From Ambrosia x helenae (Eukaryota; Streptophyta; Magnoliopsida; Asterales; Asteraceae), in the NCBI GenBank assembly GCA_030844895.1, contig CM061228.1:135451068-135515067 (forward strand): 64,000 nucleotides of DNA. The letters run 5' to 3'. A model generated the notes under the pieces. That model was given only the letters and a program-made list of their open reading frames with translations, was not told the origin of the DNA and made no database searches. The translations under genes and the position numbers were made by a program. The stretch's first letter is position 1. Each line of letters opens with the position of its first letter. This document shows positions 34,534 to 46,281 of this stretch, piece by piece.

Positions 34534-34661
34534 TCTACACATAACGCTCGCTATCACCTTAACCTGCAACCTCAAAACGCCACCATAGCGCCGGCGGGGG
34601 CGGTGTTCCCCGGCGCTATGGGTGGCTATAACGCCACATAACTACCCCACTACACATACTC
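33878..34661. mobile_element. PIF/Harbinger MITE related to the 24-27 kb element
   Basis: Ends GGGTGTGTGTAGTGG and (inverted) GAGTATGTGTAGTGGGG, with TTA target duplications at 33875-33877 and 34662-34664. 784 bp. It shares the TGTGTAGTGG terminus and a CCGGCGCTATGGG-like patch with the element at 24240-27313. Inside are a repeated ATTTAACAAAAACGACATCG unit (twice, 34163-34238) and an AAT microsatellite (34471-34530). The open frame over that microsatellite is a poly-Asn artefact. Confidence 0.82.
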
Positions 34662-34664
34662 TTA

Positions 34665-35662
34665 CTCTAGATTCTTGGTATGACAAAATCCGAGTCTGTA
34701 ACACAACATCCAAAATTATTTTTATTTTTAATATTATTTTTAAATATATTTTATTATTTTAAAGATTTTATTTAAATAGTTCATCCTGAACCTATTATTT
34801 TTATATAAATTTTGCTTTAAATAACTGAAAAAGTTCAGTGGCCATATTTGTTGATTGATTGTGGACAGAGAAAAAAATAAAAATAAATAATAATAATAAT
34901 AAAAATAATAATATTAATAATAAAAGGGACTACAGAGTACTTGTAACAGTAGCAAGAAGCCAGTAAAGCAGCAGCAAAGTAGCTGGGAACCATTTCCATT
35001 ACTAGAACACACCTAAAGTTCCAACCTTTGATCATTCATTCAATCTTTACCACAAAAACACACAAACATAGGAAAAGATTATGCATAATATAATATCTAG
35101 GTGCTTCTATTTGCAAATCTTGATGTCCAGTTAAAGAATCCCATTATTATTCCAGCGTTTTAAGCTTAAAGTTGCTTGCTTTTTTATGAATCTTGGTGAA
35201 AGAGATCTGGGTTTTGTAAAGGGTTTATGTTTATGTAAGTTTAAAGATTAGGGTTTGTTTTTTTTTTTTTTTTTTTTTTGTGTTTTTTTTTTTGCGGGGT
35301 TAAGATCTGAAGATGGTTCTTGAAGCTAAATGAGGTTCTTGGTGTGATTCTTGGATAAATTTGGTGGTGGGGTTGGTACAGAAAAGAGAACAAGACTGTT
35401 GTTAGGTTAGATGAAGCTTTTTGTGGCTAATTATTTGTGTTATTTGGGGGTTTGGGTTAGGAATATCAAGATTGAATGAAGTGGGAATTATTATTGTTTT
35501 GTAGTGCCACCGGTTTCGGTTGAATATCTAGTGGGATAGTGGGGGGGTTTATTTGTTGAAAGGAAGCAAAAATTATTAATCTTGAAAGGAACAGTGGTCC
35601 CTTTTCATAGGGTGGTTAGTTGTTGAGGTTCTTGATTGTTTATAGAGGTTTTGTTTGAGAAC
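34665..35662 (+). promoter_or_regulatory. Upstream region and probable 5' UTR of the ARF gene
   Basis: Contains AT-rich DNA, then from about 35040 a likely leader with T-runs (35255-35292) and several upstream ATGs with short frames (for example at 35313 and 35410). Long leaders with upstream ORFs are known for ARF genes. No TATA box could be chosen with confidence. Confidence 0.4.
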
Positions 35663-38600
35663 ATGAAGCTCTCTGCCGTTGGTTTCGGTCAGCAATTGCC
35701 CGAAGGTTTGTTCTTTTCGCTTTGATCATGTATTGGTTATGTGCATAATGTTTAGTGATTAATGTTAGTTGATCATATTGTTAAACAGGCATTAGTTTAA
35801 AGATGTTGAACATCATCATTGTACATTAATGATTGTTAGTTGCGTTAAACGCTGTTTTTTTTATATTTGAGATTGTTTGCAGGGGAAAAGAGATGTTTAA
35901 ATTCTGAACTTTGGCATGCTTGTGCGGGTCCTCTTGTCTCCCTTCCGACGGTTGGAAGTCGTGTGGTTTACTTCCCACAGGGTCATAGTGAGCAGGTTAA
36001 TTTTAGTAGACTTTGTCTTAAACCGTATTTGGATCTATTTCGATATGTTTGCTTATGACTGGGTTGATTTTGGTTATGTTTTATCTCTAAAACGCCCGAT
36101 GGGTAAAGTAAAACTAAGAAAGTAGCTTTAAAGGAAACATGTCAAACGGGTCGAAAGTCAGATAAGTGTATTTGTAGTTTAAGAAACCTCTGAAATCGGT
36201 TTATTCGATAAAATCAGAGTGATTGGGAAAATATAAATGACACTCAAATTTGATATAACAAATTTAATAGTTTGGACAAATTCGCTTCGAGTCAACCCAA
36301 TCTGGATTCCGGCCTGCGTCGGCCCATAAAAAACATATCCTTTTTGACCCAAACCAGCCCATGCTGCAACCTCTAGATGTAATCCCAATGAAACAATGGT
36401 GTTCATGTTGTAAATCGTCCATATAACTTTACTCTAATTAGTATGCTCTGAAATTGCTCTGCTTATTTCTAACTGTATCACATATAGGTTGCTGCATCGA
36501 CTAACAAAGAAGTCGATGCTCATACTCCCAATTATCCGAGCTTACCTCCTCAACTCATTTGTCAACTTCACAATGTCACCATGCATGTAAGCTTCCATAA
36601 CAATTTTGTTTCTTTTTTTTTTTTTTTTAAACAACTTCATTATGTGACTAAAAAATTGTCATCAGGCAGATGCGGAGACTGATGAGGTTTATGCTCAGAT
36701 GACATTGCAACCACTGAGCTCCGTATGTTCTTCCTCTTTTAACAATTTTATAAATGTGGAGATTTATTGAAAATATCTTTATGATGCAATCTTTCAAATT
36801 TTTGTGATTTATATAGGAAGAGCAAAAAGAGGTATTTCTTCCAGCGGATTTGGGTGCTCCGAGCAGACAACCAACAAATTATTTTTGTAAAACGTTGACT
36901 GCAAGTGACACTAGTACTCACGGTGGATTTTCAGTTCCTCGTCGCGCAGCTGAGAAAGTGTTCCCTCCATTGGTAAGCTAGAATACATCCCAAACAAAAC
37001 ACATCAAATTTTGTACTCATTATTGAAATTATCTATTTTTGTAACATATTTGACTTTATATTATTTTTGTATATTCTTTGTAAAGAAGTTTAAGCCAAAA
37101 AGAACATGACCCACGCCAAAATTACCAATTTTTACCGTCTTGACATGTGTACATGGACCGTCTGGCCGATACATTTTGCCACCTAAAATTTTGACTAATG
37201 TGACTAAATTTGTTCGGATTTGCAGGACTTCTCACAGCAACCTCCGGCTCAAGAACTGATTGCGAGGGACTTACATGATAATGAATGGAAATTTAGACAC
37301 ATATTCCGTGGTATGCTTGCAACTTAATTCACATCATAAATACATGAACTCGTCTCTTTCGGTACGTTTTTGGTTAAGAGTAAAAATTTGACACCGGCCA
37401 AAGAACTGGGAAGCCGATTGTTTAGATTAAAAAGGTCCAACTTTTGCCATTAATGTTTCGAATAGCCCATATCTTTATCCATTATGTATACTATTTCAGG
37501 ACAGCCAAAAAGGCATCTTCTCACAACTGGTTGGAGTGTTTTTGTTAGTGCAAAAAGACTTGTTGCCGGTGATTCGGTCTTATTCATATGGTAAGCAATT
37601 TGTATACATCATGATATCATGTAATGCACAGGAATGTAAATGAAGATTGTCTGCTTGATTGGTCATATTAATTAATTGAATACAATTTTTGCACAGGAAT
37701 GAGAAAAACCAGTTGCTGTTAGGAATCCGACGTGCAAATCGACCTCAAACCGTTATGCCTTCTTCAGTTTTATCTAGTGACAGCATGCACCTCGGGCTTC
37801 TTGCTGCAGCTGCACATGCTGCAGCGACTAATAGCCGTTTCACCATTTTTTATAATCCTAGGTACATTTCTTTTATTTATTTATTAACTAATTAATAAAA
37901 TCTAGTCCGATTAATCTTAAATTTACTAAAATCAAGATTCTCATCAGGGCATGTCCATCAGAATTTGTCATACCACTTGCTAGGTATATTAAAGCCGTGT
38001 ATCATACACGTGTGTCTGTTGGCATGCGTTTTCGGATGCTGTTCGAAACTGAAGAATCAAGTGTCCGTCGGTATGTTTAAAGAAATCTTATTTCCCTATA
38101 CCTGTTGCCTTTTTTTATTAACTTAAAAAGGGTATGCGTTTTACTAAAATAAAACGTGTTCCAGCTATATGGGCACTATCACCGGCATTAGTGACCTGGA
38201 CCCAGCTCGATGGCCTAACTCACACTGGCGGTCCGTTAAGGTTGGGTGGGATGAGTCAACGGCCGGGGAGAGACAACCAAGGGTTTCACTATGGGAGATT
38301 GAACCACTAACCACATTCCCTATGTACCCTCCTCAATTTCCCCTCAGACTCAAGCGGCCATGGCCATCCGGTCTTCCGTCTTTTAATGGTAAATTACTAA
38401 ACTAAAAACGGGCTTTTCTTGTTATTGTTCAAATCTTGATATTGTAAATCTGATGGTTTGTTGGATGTAGGGATAAAAGAAGATGATTTAGGAATGAACT
38501 TGCCGATGATGTGGCTCCGAGGGGATCCGTGTGACCGTGGGATCCAATCTCTAAACTTTCAGGGACTAGGTGGTTCACCATGGCTGCAACCGCGGCTTGA

Positions 38601-40148
38601 TTCGGGAATGCTCGGTATGCAAACCGATATTTATCAAGCTATGGCTGCAGCTGCATTGCAAGAGATGAGGACTATAGATTCTTTAAAGCAATCAAACCCA
38701 TCACTTCTACAATTTCAACAACGCCAAATGGTTCCAACCGTTGGGTTGGTCCCGGCTCAGATGGTGCACCAGCCTCAGTCTCAACCTACTTTCATTCCTG
38801 AAAACCTAACCGCTTCACTTCAAGAGCCTCATCTTCTTTCACAACAGCTGAAGCACGAGAACCCGTTTAGTAACCAACAACAAACTTTACCCCCCATGAT
38901 CTCTTCAATCCAAAATCAAAACTTTTCTAATTCAGATGGAACTTCTGCGAGTCTTTTAGGCTCGTTTTCTCATGACGAAACTTCACGTCTTCTTAACATG
39001 CCTCGACCCACCTCTATGTTAACTTCCACTGGCTGGCCCGCAAAACGCATTGCGGTTGACCCGCTTCTCGTGTCTGGCTCATCACAATCTCTTCTTCGCC
39101 AAGTCGAACAGCTGGGCGCAACGTCACACGCAAACCTTTCCCAGAACAGTAATCTTTCACAAAACACAGTTTCGTTACCACCTTTTCCAGGAAGAGAGTG
39201 TTCGATTGATCAAGAACCGAACAATGATCCTCATAGTAATCTTTTATTTGGAGTTAACATAGATAACTCAAATCTTTCAAATCTTTTCATGCAAGGTGGT
39301 GACGGTGATTCATTGACTATGCCGATGACTTCTTCCAATTATAACATGAGTAATGCAGGAAACGGGTTTTCAGTCAACCCGACAATTACATCTTCAAGTT
39401 GTCTTAGCGACTCGGGTTTCCTGCAGTCTCCTGAAAGTGCAGGTCAAACAAACCCACCCACCAGGGCTGTTGTTAAGGTAAATATTTTTATTACCCGTAC
39501 ATGTTTCAGTTTAACGGATGGTTAATTGATGCGGGTTTTCGGCATGTTTTCCCAGGTTTATAAGTCAGGGTGTTCTGGGTTGTCACTCGATATAGGTAAA
39601 CTCCGCGGCTATCATGAGCTGAGAAGTGAAGTTGGTCAAATGTTTGGTCTTGAAGGCCAACTGGAGGACCCGTTGAGATCAGGCTGGCAGCTTATATTTG
39701 TTGACCGGGAGAATGTTGTTCGTCTCCTTGGTGACGACCCTTGGCCGTAAGTTCCCCTCTTTTACTAGCTTATAAGTCTGAAAAACAGGCGCGTCAAGTA
39801 ACGGATCATTTTTTTTTAAATGTCAATTTGGTCGGGTCAAAACTTGTTTTGACTAAAATGGACTCCGGTTGAAATGAGTCGTTTCATAATAAAAAGTGTC
39901 AAAATGGGGTCGTCCGCTTAAACGTTTTACAAACACTTACGTCTCGTTATCATGTGTTTTTTCTCCCCATGAACAGGGAATTTGTGAGCAGGGTATGGTG
40001 CATTAAAGTACTGTCGCCACAAGAGGTGCAGCAAGTGGGGAAACAAGAGCTCAAGGTTCTTGACCCGGTTCAGATACAGAAATCCTCAGTCAGCAGCTAT
40101 ACTCCGAGTCAGCAAGAGTCTATTAACTTGAGCAGTGGGTTCGCTTGA
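35663..40148 (+). CDS. ARF6: Auxin response factor, ARF6/ARF8 clade activator
   Basis: Thirteen coding exons, 841 aa: 35663-35705, 35883-35995, 36488-36586, 36666-36722, 36817-36972, 37226-37310, 37500-37590, 37697-37861, 37948-38070, 38165-38388, 38471-39477, 39556-39746, 39977-40148, all GT-AG with matching phases. It binds auxin response elements and activates auxin genes in the nucleus. The N-terminus MKLSAVGFGQQLPEGEKRCL leads to a dimerisation segment, the B3 domain (from FCKTLTASDTSTHGGFSVPR, about 127-229), the ARF domain (about 253-336, ending in SVKVGWDESTAGERQPRVSL), a Gln/Ser-rich middle region with IYQAMAAAALQEMRT as in ARF6, and a C-terminal PB1 domain (about 722-805, VYKSGCSGLSLDIGK to DDPWPEFVSRVW). 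The start MKLS is like ARF8, while the middle is more like ARF6. The miR167 site lies in exon 12. Confidence 0.95.
39675..39695 (+). promoter_or_regulatory. miR167 target site in ARF exon 12
   Basis: GAGATCAGGCTGGCAGCTTA (then T) is complementary to miR167 apart from the known mismatch in the middle and the 3'-terminal bases of the site. It encodes LRSGWQLIF in the PB1 domain, as in ARF6 and ARF8. Confidence 0.88.
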
Positions 40149-41482
40149 ATACTGAACCGACATCATGATAGGATTTACGGTTATATGTAGTGTTACTTAA
40201 GTTGATTATGAGGTTTAGGTACTTTATATGAACCCTAATATGTAATTAATATGACCAAGTGACTGACTTATGTGTTTGTAGTATACACTAAGACTTGATA
40301 ATATATATTATATGTTTCTCTAGGAAGTATTTTGTTTACCTAATTAATATGACCTAATGCTGGCATAACTTGATAACATGCTAGACATTGTAAAATGAAA
40401 TCGTAACGGTTTTTGTAATCAGGTTAAGTATTTTATGCCATCTTTCTTATGTTGGTAAACAGGGTCCATGGGTCTGTTTGGTTTGGTTTGGTTTGATTTT
40501 AGCTCGAGTCTCGACCAATTGAAAGTTGGTTTTTGATCAAATACACAAAATGGTTCGGTTAACAGTTTGACTAGGGGTTTTGAAATATATTAACAAGTTT
40601 AATATCTTGAATGTTTAGAACTTACTTATTTTAGCATAAACAAATAATCAAACAAAAATGTATTGATTTGGTCCCTTATTTGGTTATGAGAAATCATAAC
40701 CAAAGAACAAACCATAATGTTTGGTTTTGCGTAAAATGGCTTAACTGAACAAATCAATTATTTATTTTTATTTGTTAAATCTGTCAGTACGTATAGTTAA
40801 ACTCCATTTAGAATAAAAAGTTTATAATAATTTTTAAATATAAATGTTAATTAAATATTTATAAATATAAATGTTAACAATGAGTTAACGACGTAGATTG
40901 TTGTTAGTTTACCATCTATTTCGATGTAATATCACATGCAAAATTCCAATTGTCTTGTTTTATTATTTAAAATTAGAGTAAAATTAATAATCAAGTCTTT
41001 GCATAAAAATAAAAATAATAAAGAACCACATATTTTTTATTTTTTCTCAAATACCTAATTAAGAACAAGTTGTTTATTATTATTTAAAATTATACTAGAA
41101 CTAGACCCAAATACACTCAAATAAAAAGAAATAATACAAAGTAATTAAAAAAAAAGTGTATAAAACAAGTATGATGATTTCCAAGAATTTATTCCAAAAA
41201 CGTGAGGTAGTAGTCAAAGAGCAATGTAAGCAGTCAAAAAAGGAATTTCCTTGAAAGTACAACCAACCCACATGCTTCCCATTTCTTTGACTTTGACCAC
41301 CATCCTCATAGGACCATTCTCAACATACCCTACCCAATATTTTATTTTTTTTATTAATATTATTATTATAATTTAATAATAAATGTTATTGGGTACCTGC
41401 CATCAACTACCAACAACTCAAACAAGACACTATGCAGATATTACACCACCAAACAGGACTAATTACAGATTTATTAAAACTA
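40149..41482. other. Intergenic between convergent ARF and remorin genes
   Basis: Holds the 3' UTRs of both genes. Repeated GGTTTGGTTTGG near 40479-40495 is the only distinctive sequence; the rest is AT-rich. No gene or clear element border. Confidence 0.5.
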
Positions 41483-44274
41483 TTATGACCATCCACAACA
41501 GCTGTTTGGGGACGATGGCGGAATTCGACCCGTTTGTCGAATGTATTCCGCCTGCGCTGCTGCCCGAGCCGCTTGCCTGCTCTTCAGGGCTTCTGCTGCA
41601 GCTCTTTTCGCCTCTGACTTCTGTTTTGCCATTGCGATTTTTTTCAACATCTTTGCTTGAGCATGGGCCTTTTTTTGTTCAACTTCAGCCTGAACATATG
41701 TACATAAGTTCATAACCATTAACTACAATCTAAAAGCTAAATGTTTGACTAATCTTCCCATGATGATAAATTTATAACTCAACCGACCCGTTATGTTACC
41801 TGTTTTGACCCATTACGCAACCTGCCTATTTTACTATTTGAACAAGAAAAAACACAAATTAAATTACCTCTATTTTTCTCATTTCAGCTTCAAGTTTCGC
41901 CTTCTGCTCACTCTCCCAAGCTTGAATTTTGATCTCTTCGCGCATGAATCTAAACATAAAAAAGTTAGCTATACATAAACAGTAGGACAGACTTAAAGAT
42001 AATTTATAAAAGGAGTTAAAAGTAATACTTTGCATTATGTTTAGATTTTTCCGCATCCTCCCAAGCAGCAGCCCGTTTCTCATATTCAATCCTCAACGAC
42101 TCCTCTTCCAGTTTGTCATTTTCAACAACCGATGCTTTCTTTTCCAAGTCTTCTTTGCTTGCCCATGCAGTGATGTTTGTCTTTCCAAGCTGCATCCCTA
42201 GCTGTAAGATCTCCTTGCGGGTTCTAAGTTTGACTTCTTGCTCAGTCAACTCTTTTGGTTTCTGCGAGTCGTCGTTATTTGAGTGTTGTATAGGTGTGGA
42301 TGGGGGTCCGCCTCTTCTAGGTGAAGATGGAATGGAGGAACATGGACTACGAAGCGGGGTTGTGGCCCCCACAGGTGTGGAAGTCATTGAAGGTTCTTGA
42401 CTTGGAATCGGAGTCATTTCTGTTCCCATGTCTCTCATGCACACAGATCTCACTTCATGACAACCTAATTCATAAACAAATTTTAAATAAACTGATTCCA
42501 ATATAGTTTGTGTAGTTATATGCAACACACCAATTATCTATAACCACAGTTGGACAGAAGTTTTTTAAGGTCAACCAAACTCGACCTGACCCGTTTCAAT
42601 CCTCTATAATAGTTACAAGTTTTGACCCATTAACTAATTTGTCAGCTTTAGTCGAAACAACTAACAGCGAGATTATAAAATGCAAGCATGATGTATAGGA
42701 ATGTAATTTGAGTAAAGGAGAAGGTATGATTTACCTGTCTTATCATCATTTGAACTCTGTCCACACGATTCCAAGGTGTCGATTTCTTTTAAATCTTTAC
42801 TTTCAGCACATTGGTCAACTGACCCACACCCTTCATTTATTTGACTCGAAACAGGGTGGTGTTGTGAACCAGAGGGTGTAAACGAGAACCTATCCGTGCC
42901 AAATTGCAATGTGGGTTGACTAAAGTCAACCCGCTTAACAGAACTAACAGACTCAGAATAACCTCTAACCCCGTTTACTACGCCTCCCAAATTCACTCGG
43001 TTTTGCATATTATTTTTCGAATTATGATTCTGCAAACTTTGCTTGTTAATTATCCACTTTTCAGCATCATTCCATTTTGAAGACATAGGTCTCAACAGCG
43101 ATCTTGAAATAGCATTGTGACTCGATCTTTCGTGCTTTTGAAACTCAAAGCTAGACGAACTGGCATTACTATCATAATCAAGATTATCATCTTCCAATGA
43201 TCTTATAGGATGAACTGAACTCGAACTACTGCAATCCGTCTTTTGAACCTGGTGAGGCTTCACACGACCCTCTTTTGTATGATCTTTAGGTTCCCCAATA
43301 CCAAGATCAACCTGCCCCTTATCAAACGTCAACGACGAAATCCCCATGCTAGAAACTGCAGGTTTAGTTCCACAAATTCACAATCAAAATCCAAAAACTT
43401 ACTCTAACATATGTCATTGTCATTGTTTTTTTAATTCATATTATAACTGGACCCAAAAAGACTATTGATTTACACTCAAAAAAGCACATCTTTAACTTGC
43501 TAAAAAAAAGACATCTTTGGATTAAAAACATACTTTATCAAAAGATGAAGATGACATCTGTCCACAATGTCCAAAACTGTTTAGGAGTTTTTAAATGCAC
43601 TTTTCAAAATGATCTTTATTTTTTTAAATAACTCACTTTCAAAACAACCAATTACAATAAAGTGTCAGGTAAACAGGCAACAAGCAGCGCCACGACCCTC
43701 CTTTTGGATAGCAAAACCGATCCTACTAAAGATAAAGCTATAATCCTTTTTTTTAAAGAAACACTTTTCATTCAAAGACCGAGAAAATCACATCAAGACA
43801 GTGGGCAGGCGGGCAACACGTTACGCCGCCACCCTTTTCTAAATGGCAAATCCGATTAAAAAAGATAATAATTTGCTTAAAGCTAAAAGAATAACTTCCT
43901 CAATTTTCTTACACATGATGATCCAAACAAACTAATTAAAGAAAAATACTTAAAGCACAAACCTTCATCATCAGAATTTGAAGCTAATAAACTATTGTTG
44001 ATAAAGTCTGTATCTTTAAGCTTAGAAGGAGATGTTCTTGCAGAGCTGGTTCTTGAACTACCATCTTTTTTTCTTTGACCCATTAGTTTCATCCTCAACT
44101 TACTAGGAGATATTATACCAACCTGCATTTTTAAACCATCAAACAACTAAGCAAAATAAAGGAAGAAAAGAAGGGTCAATGAATAATGTAGTGTTAATAA
44201 ACTCAAAAGTTGATAATAATAATAATAATAATAACCTGAAGTGGGTTATGATTATGAATCCTCTCGTAGTCCAT
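41483..44274 (-). CDS. Long remorin family protein (group-6 type)
   Basis: Six exons, 514 aa: 44274-44236, 44122-43963, 43355-42735, 42464-42029, 41949-41868, 41689-41483, all GT-AG and in phase. Plant-specific membrane-raft scaffold protein at the plasma-membrane inner face. The N-terminus MDYERIHNHNPLQ plus VGIISPSKLRMKLMG matches the long Arabidopsis remorin beside ARF6. A Ser/Asn-rich disordered middle follows (about 70-370). The Remorin_C coiled coil (about 385-500) reads ITAWASKEDLEKKASVVEND, IEYEKRAAAWEDAEKSKHNA, EIKIQAWESEQKAKLEAEMR and AHAQAKMLKKIAMAKQKSEA. It ends in SSPNSCCGWS, where the two Cys could be acylated for membrane anchoring. It is tail to tail with the ARF gene. Confidence 0.93.
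43664..43860. repeat. Two copies of a dispersed GCGGGCAACAAGC repeat in remorin intron 2
   Basis: CAGGCAACAAGCAGCGCCAC at about 43675 and GGCGGGCAACACGTTACGCC at about 43809 are diverged copies of a unit also seen at 61188 and 62225. The second is preceded by a T-run and TTTCATTCAAAGACC, as in the 62.2-kb copy. They may be minus-strand retroposon 3' parts. Confidence 0.5.
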
Positions 44275-44294
44275 TGATTAGATTTCTGCAAATG

Positions 44295-44316
44295 AAGAGA
44301 GAGAGAGAGAGAGAGA
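44295..44316. repeat. GA microsatellite in remorin 5' leader
   Basis: About ten GA units start about 20 bp upstream of the remorin ATG. GA/CT runs are common in plant leaders. Confidence 0.8.
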
Positions 44317-44425
44317 TGTGAAAGTTTGAAGGTTGTGATGAGAGGAGGGAGATGACAGGAGACGAGTCTCCAATTATTAAACAAGTGTGTGTGTGACGTA
44401 TGCTTCTTCTTGCATACTTTTATTT

Positions 44426-44688
44426 TATTTTTATTTTTTTTAACGGCAAGAAACAACGTGTCAACCACTCTGACACCGGACATTGTAGCTAAGATTGACC
44501 GGTGTCAGCCCAAATGCACAGTAATGAAATAATTGGTAAAACCTTGTCTCTCATCCAAGTCAAACTGGCGCCACATGTATTCGCTCTCCACCTGGATGCC
44601 ACAGAAAATAATAGGGATAGTGAGAATCAAACCTAATTCACAAAGAACACCCAATATTTCCTGACCACTTCACCACTACCTCATTGGG
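44426..44688 (-). mobile_element. Diverged tRNA-derived SINE (minus strand)
   Basis: Flanked by a 16-bp target duplication with one mismatch, TTGCATACTTTTATTT (44410-44425) and TTGCATAGTTTTATTT (44689-44704), with a T-rich run at its left end. The body holds a decayed form of the SINE central block (CTGTGCATTTGGGCTGACAC on the minus strand). Confidence 0.75.
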
Positions 44689-44903
44689 TTGCATAGTTTT
44701 ATTTGTTTACTCCTTTTTATAATTATTATTTTTCTTTTAATGTGTGACATGTATAATTTAATATTTGAGTTAATTTATCAACTTTGTTTGTTTATTATGG
44801 TGGTGAGTCAAATTATGAGTAATTATTATTAGTTAATCAAAGTTAAAGTTGATTAAATATATAATGATTAACAGACATAATTTTTAAAGCATAAGGATGA
44901 GAG

Positions 44904-45733
44904 TAGGGTGTTTACAAGTCGAGTCGAACCAAGCGGATATTTGCTTGTTCTTGGCTTGTTTACAAACCGAATCTGTAAGATCTCACATCGGTTGTGTAAG
45001 GGAGAACATAACTCCTTATTAGGGAGTGGCCACCCTCACTATCACAACGCATTTTGGCCAGTCCTTCGGGGGTAAGACCAATGCAAAACCGTGAGCTGCG
45101 ACAAAGCGAGCAATATTGTGGTACGGGTTACCTTGGGCTATTACAGAATCGAGCCGAAAACCAAGATAACATTTTTCGAGCGTGAATTTTTTCGAGTGAG
45201 CAACGAGCAGAGAGTAATTTGGACAACCATAAAATTGGGATGTTTTCTTTAATGTTTTTGTTGTCAGGTGACAACTAAGGTCAAGTAGTCCGATGATGAC
45301 AATAATATTGAGGTCCGAGTGTCCGAGGATGAGGCTTATGTTAAGGCCAGTGACGTGATGAACATACTGTAGAGAACAATTGCCGCACTATAGCGCGGGG
45401 TTATATCAAGCGATTATTAGGGGCGGGTGACTAATACCATAAAGAAGTCAATACTGTCACTTCATGACTTAGAGTTTTACTATTGAACTTATTGTTAAAT
45501 TTTTAGTGGATCAATATATTTGGTCAAATGTTATGTATAAAACTATAAATATTACTATGGTTTGTGTGCGTGTGTGTGTATATATATATATATTAAATAA
45601 TAATTTATTCGAGCCGAACCGAGCCGAGCGAACTTTTGCCGGTGCTTGGCTCATCTACAACCGTAAAGAAAAAATCGAGCGAACATTTTTCGAGCATTTT
45701 CCTCACTAGCGGCGAGTAATTTGAACAACCCTA
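44904..45733. mobile_element. hAT-like element, CGAGCCGAGC type
   Basis: Ends TAGGGTGTTTACAAGTCGAG and (inverted) TAGGGTTGTTCAAATTACTCG. The flanking octamers GATGAGAG and GATGGTAG match at 6 of 8. Words GAGCCGA, CGAGCGA and GGCTTGTT repeat near both ends. A solo LTR (44974-45145) is nested inside. Confidence 0.7.
44974..45145. repeat. TRIM-like solo LTR
   Basis: 172 bp, begins TGTAAGATCTCACATCGG and ends TATTACA, with a perfect 5-bp target duplication GAATC (44969-44973 and 45146-45150). The opening resembles plant TRIM LTRs (TGTNAxxTCCCACATCGG). No interior, so it is a recombination solo LTR. Confidence 0.8.
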
Positions 45734-45805
45734 GATGGTAGGGACATGTTTGGGTCCGCCTTGTATATTATCGGGTACCCATGACAATACTGGTGTCGCC
45801 GCTTA

Positions 45806-45991
45806 CAGGGGCGTAGCTTTTAAGGGGCGGGGAGGGGCGGCTGACCCTTCGAATTTTCGCTCAGAAGTTCCGATTATATAGTATTCGTATAGAAATTTTT
45901 TGATATATAAGGTTTCGACCCCCGAAACTTGTGACTTCCGACCCCCGGTGACTTCTGATCCCCCAAAGTTTCGGGCCAAGCTTCGCCACTG
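45806..45991. mobile_element. hAT MITE
   Basis: 186 bp with ends CAGGGGCGTAGCTT and (inverted) CAGTGGCGAAGCTTGG, and a perfect 8-bp target duplication GCCGCTTA (45798-45805 and 45992-45999). CAGNGGCG ends and 8-bp duplications fit hAT. Confidence 0.88.
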
Positions 45992-46281
45992 GCCGCTTAC
46001 CCGCATTCTTTCGGTACTACTTACTAATATGGGTAGGAGTGTGTTTTGTGGTTGTGTGTGTTTGTGAGTTGGGCTTGAAAGACGTCGTAGGGAGTGCGTA
46101 ACTAGGGAACACCAGCGTTGTTGGATGTTAGTTTCGAAGGGTTTAAATTGAAGAGGTGATGTGTACATCGATAACCGGTTGTTGAGAGGGTATCGGCGGG
46201 TTACGCTCCCTACACACTAAAGAACAACTAAATATAGAGTTTATCTTTATTCGAAAGCATAAAGTTTTGATTGATGTATAA

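Noticed and set aside
34402..34641. 79-codon frame with poly-Asn, suggestive of a transcription-factor-like protein
   Set aside because: The Asn run is an AAT microsatellite inside a PIF MITE; no conserved motif on either side.
41859..42089. Separate small genes suggested by several minus-strand frames between 41483 and 44483
   Set aside because: GT-AG splicing joins them in phase into one remorin gene.
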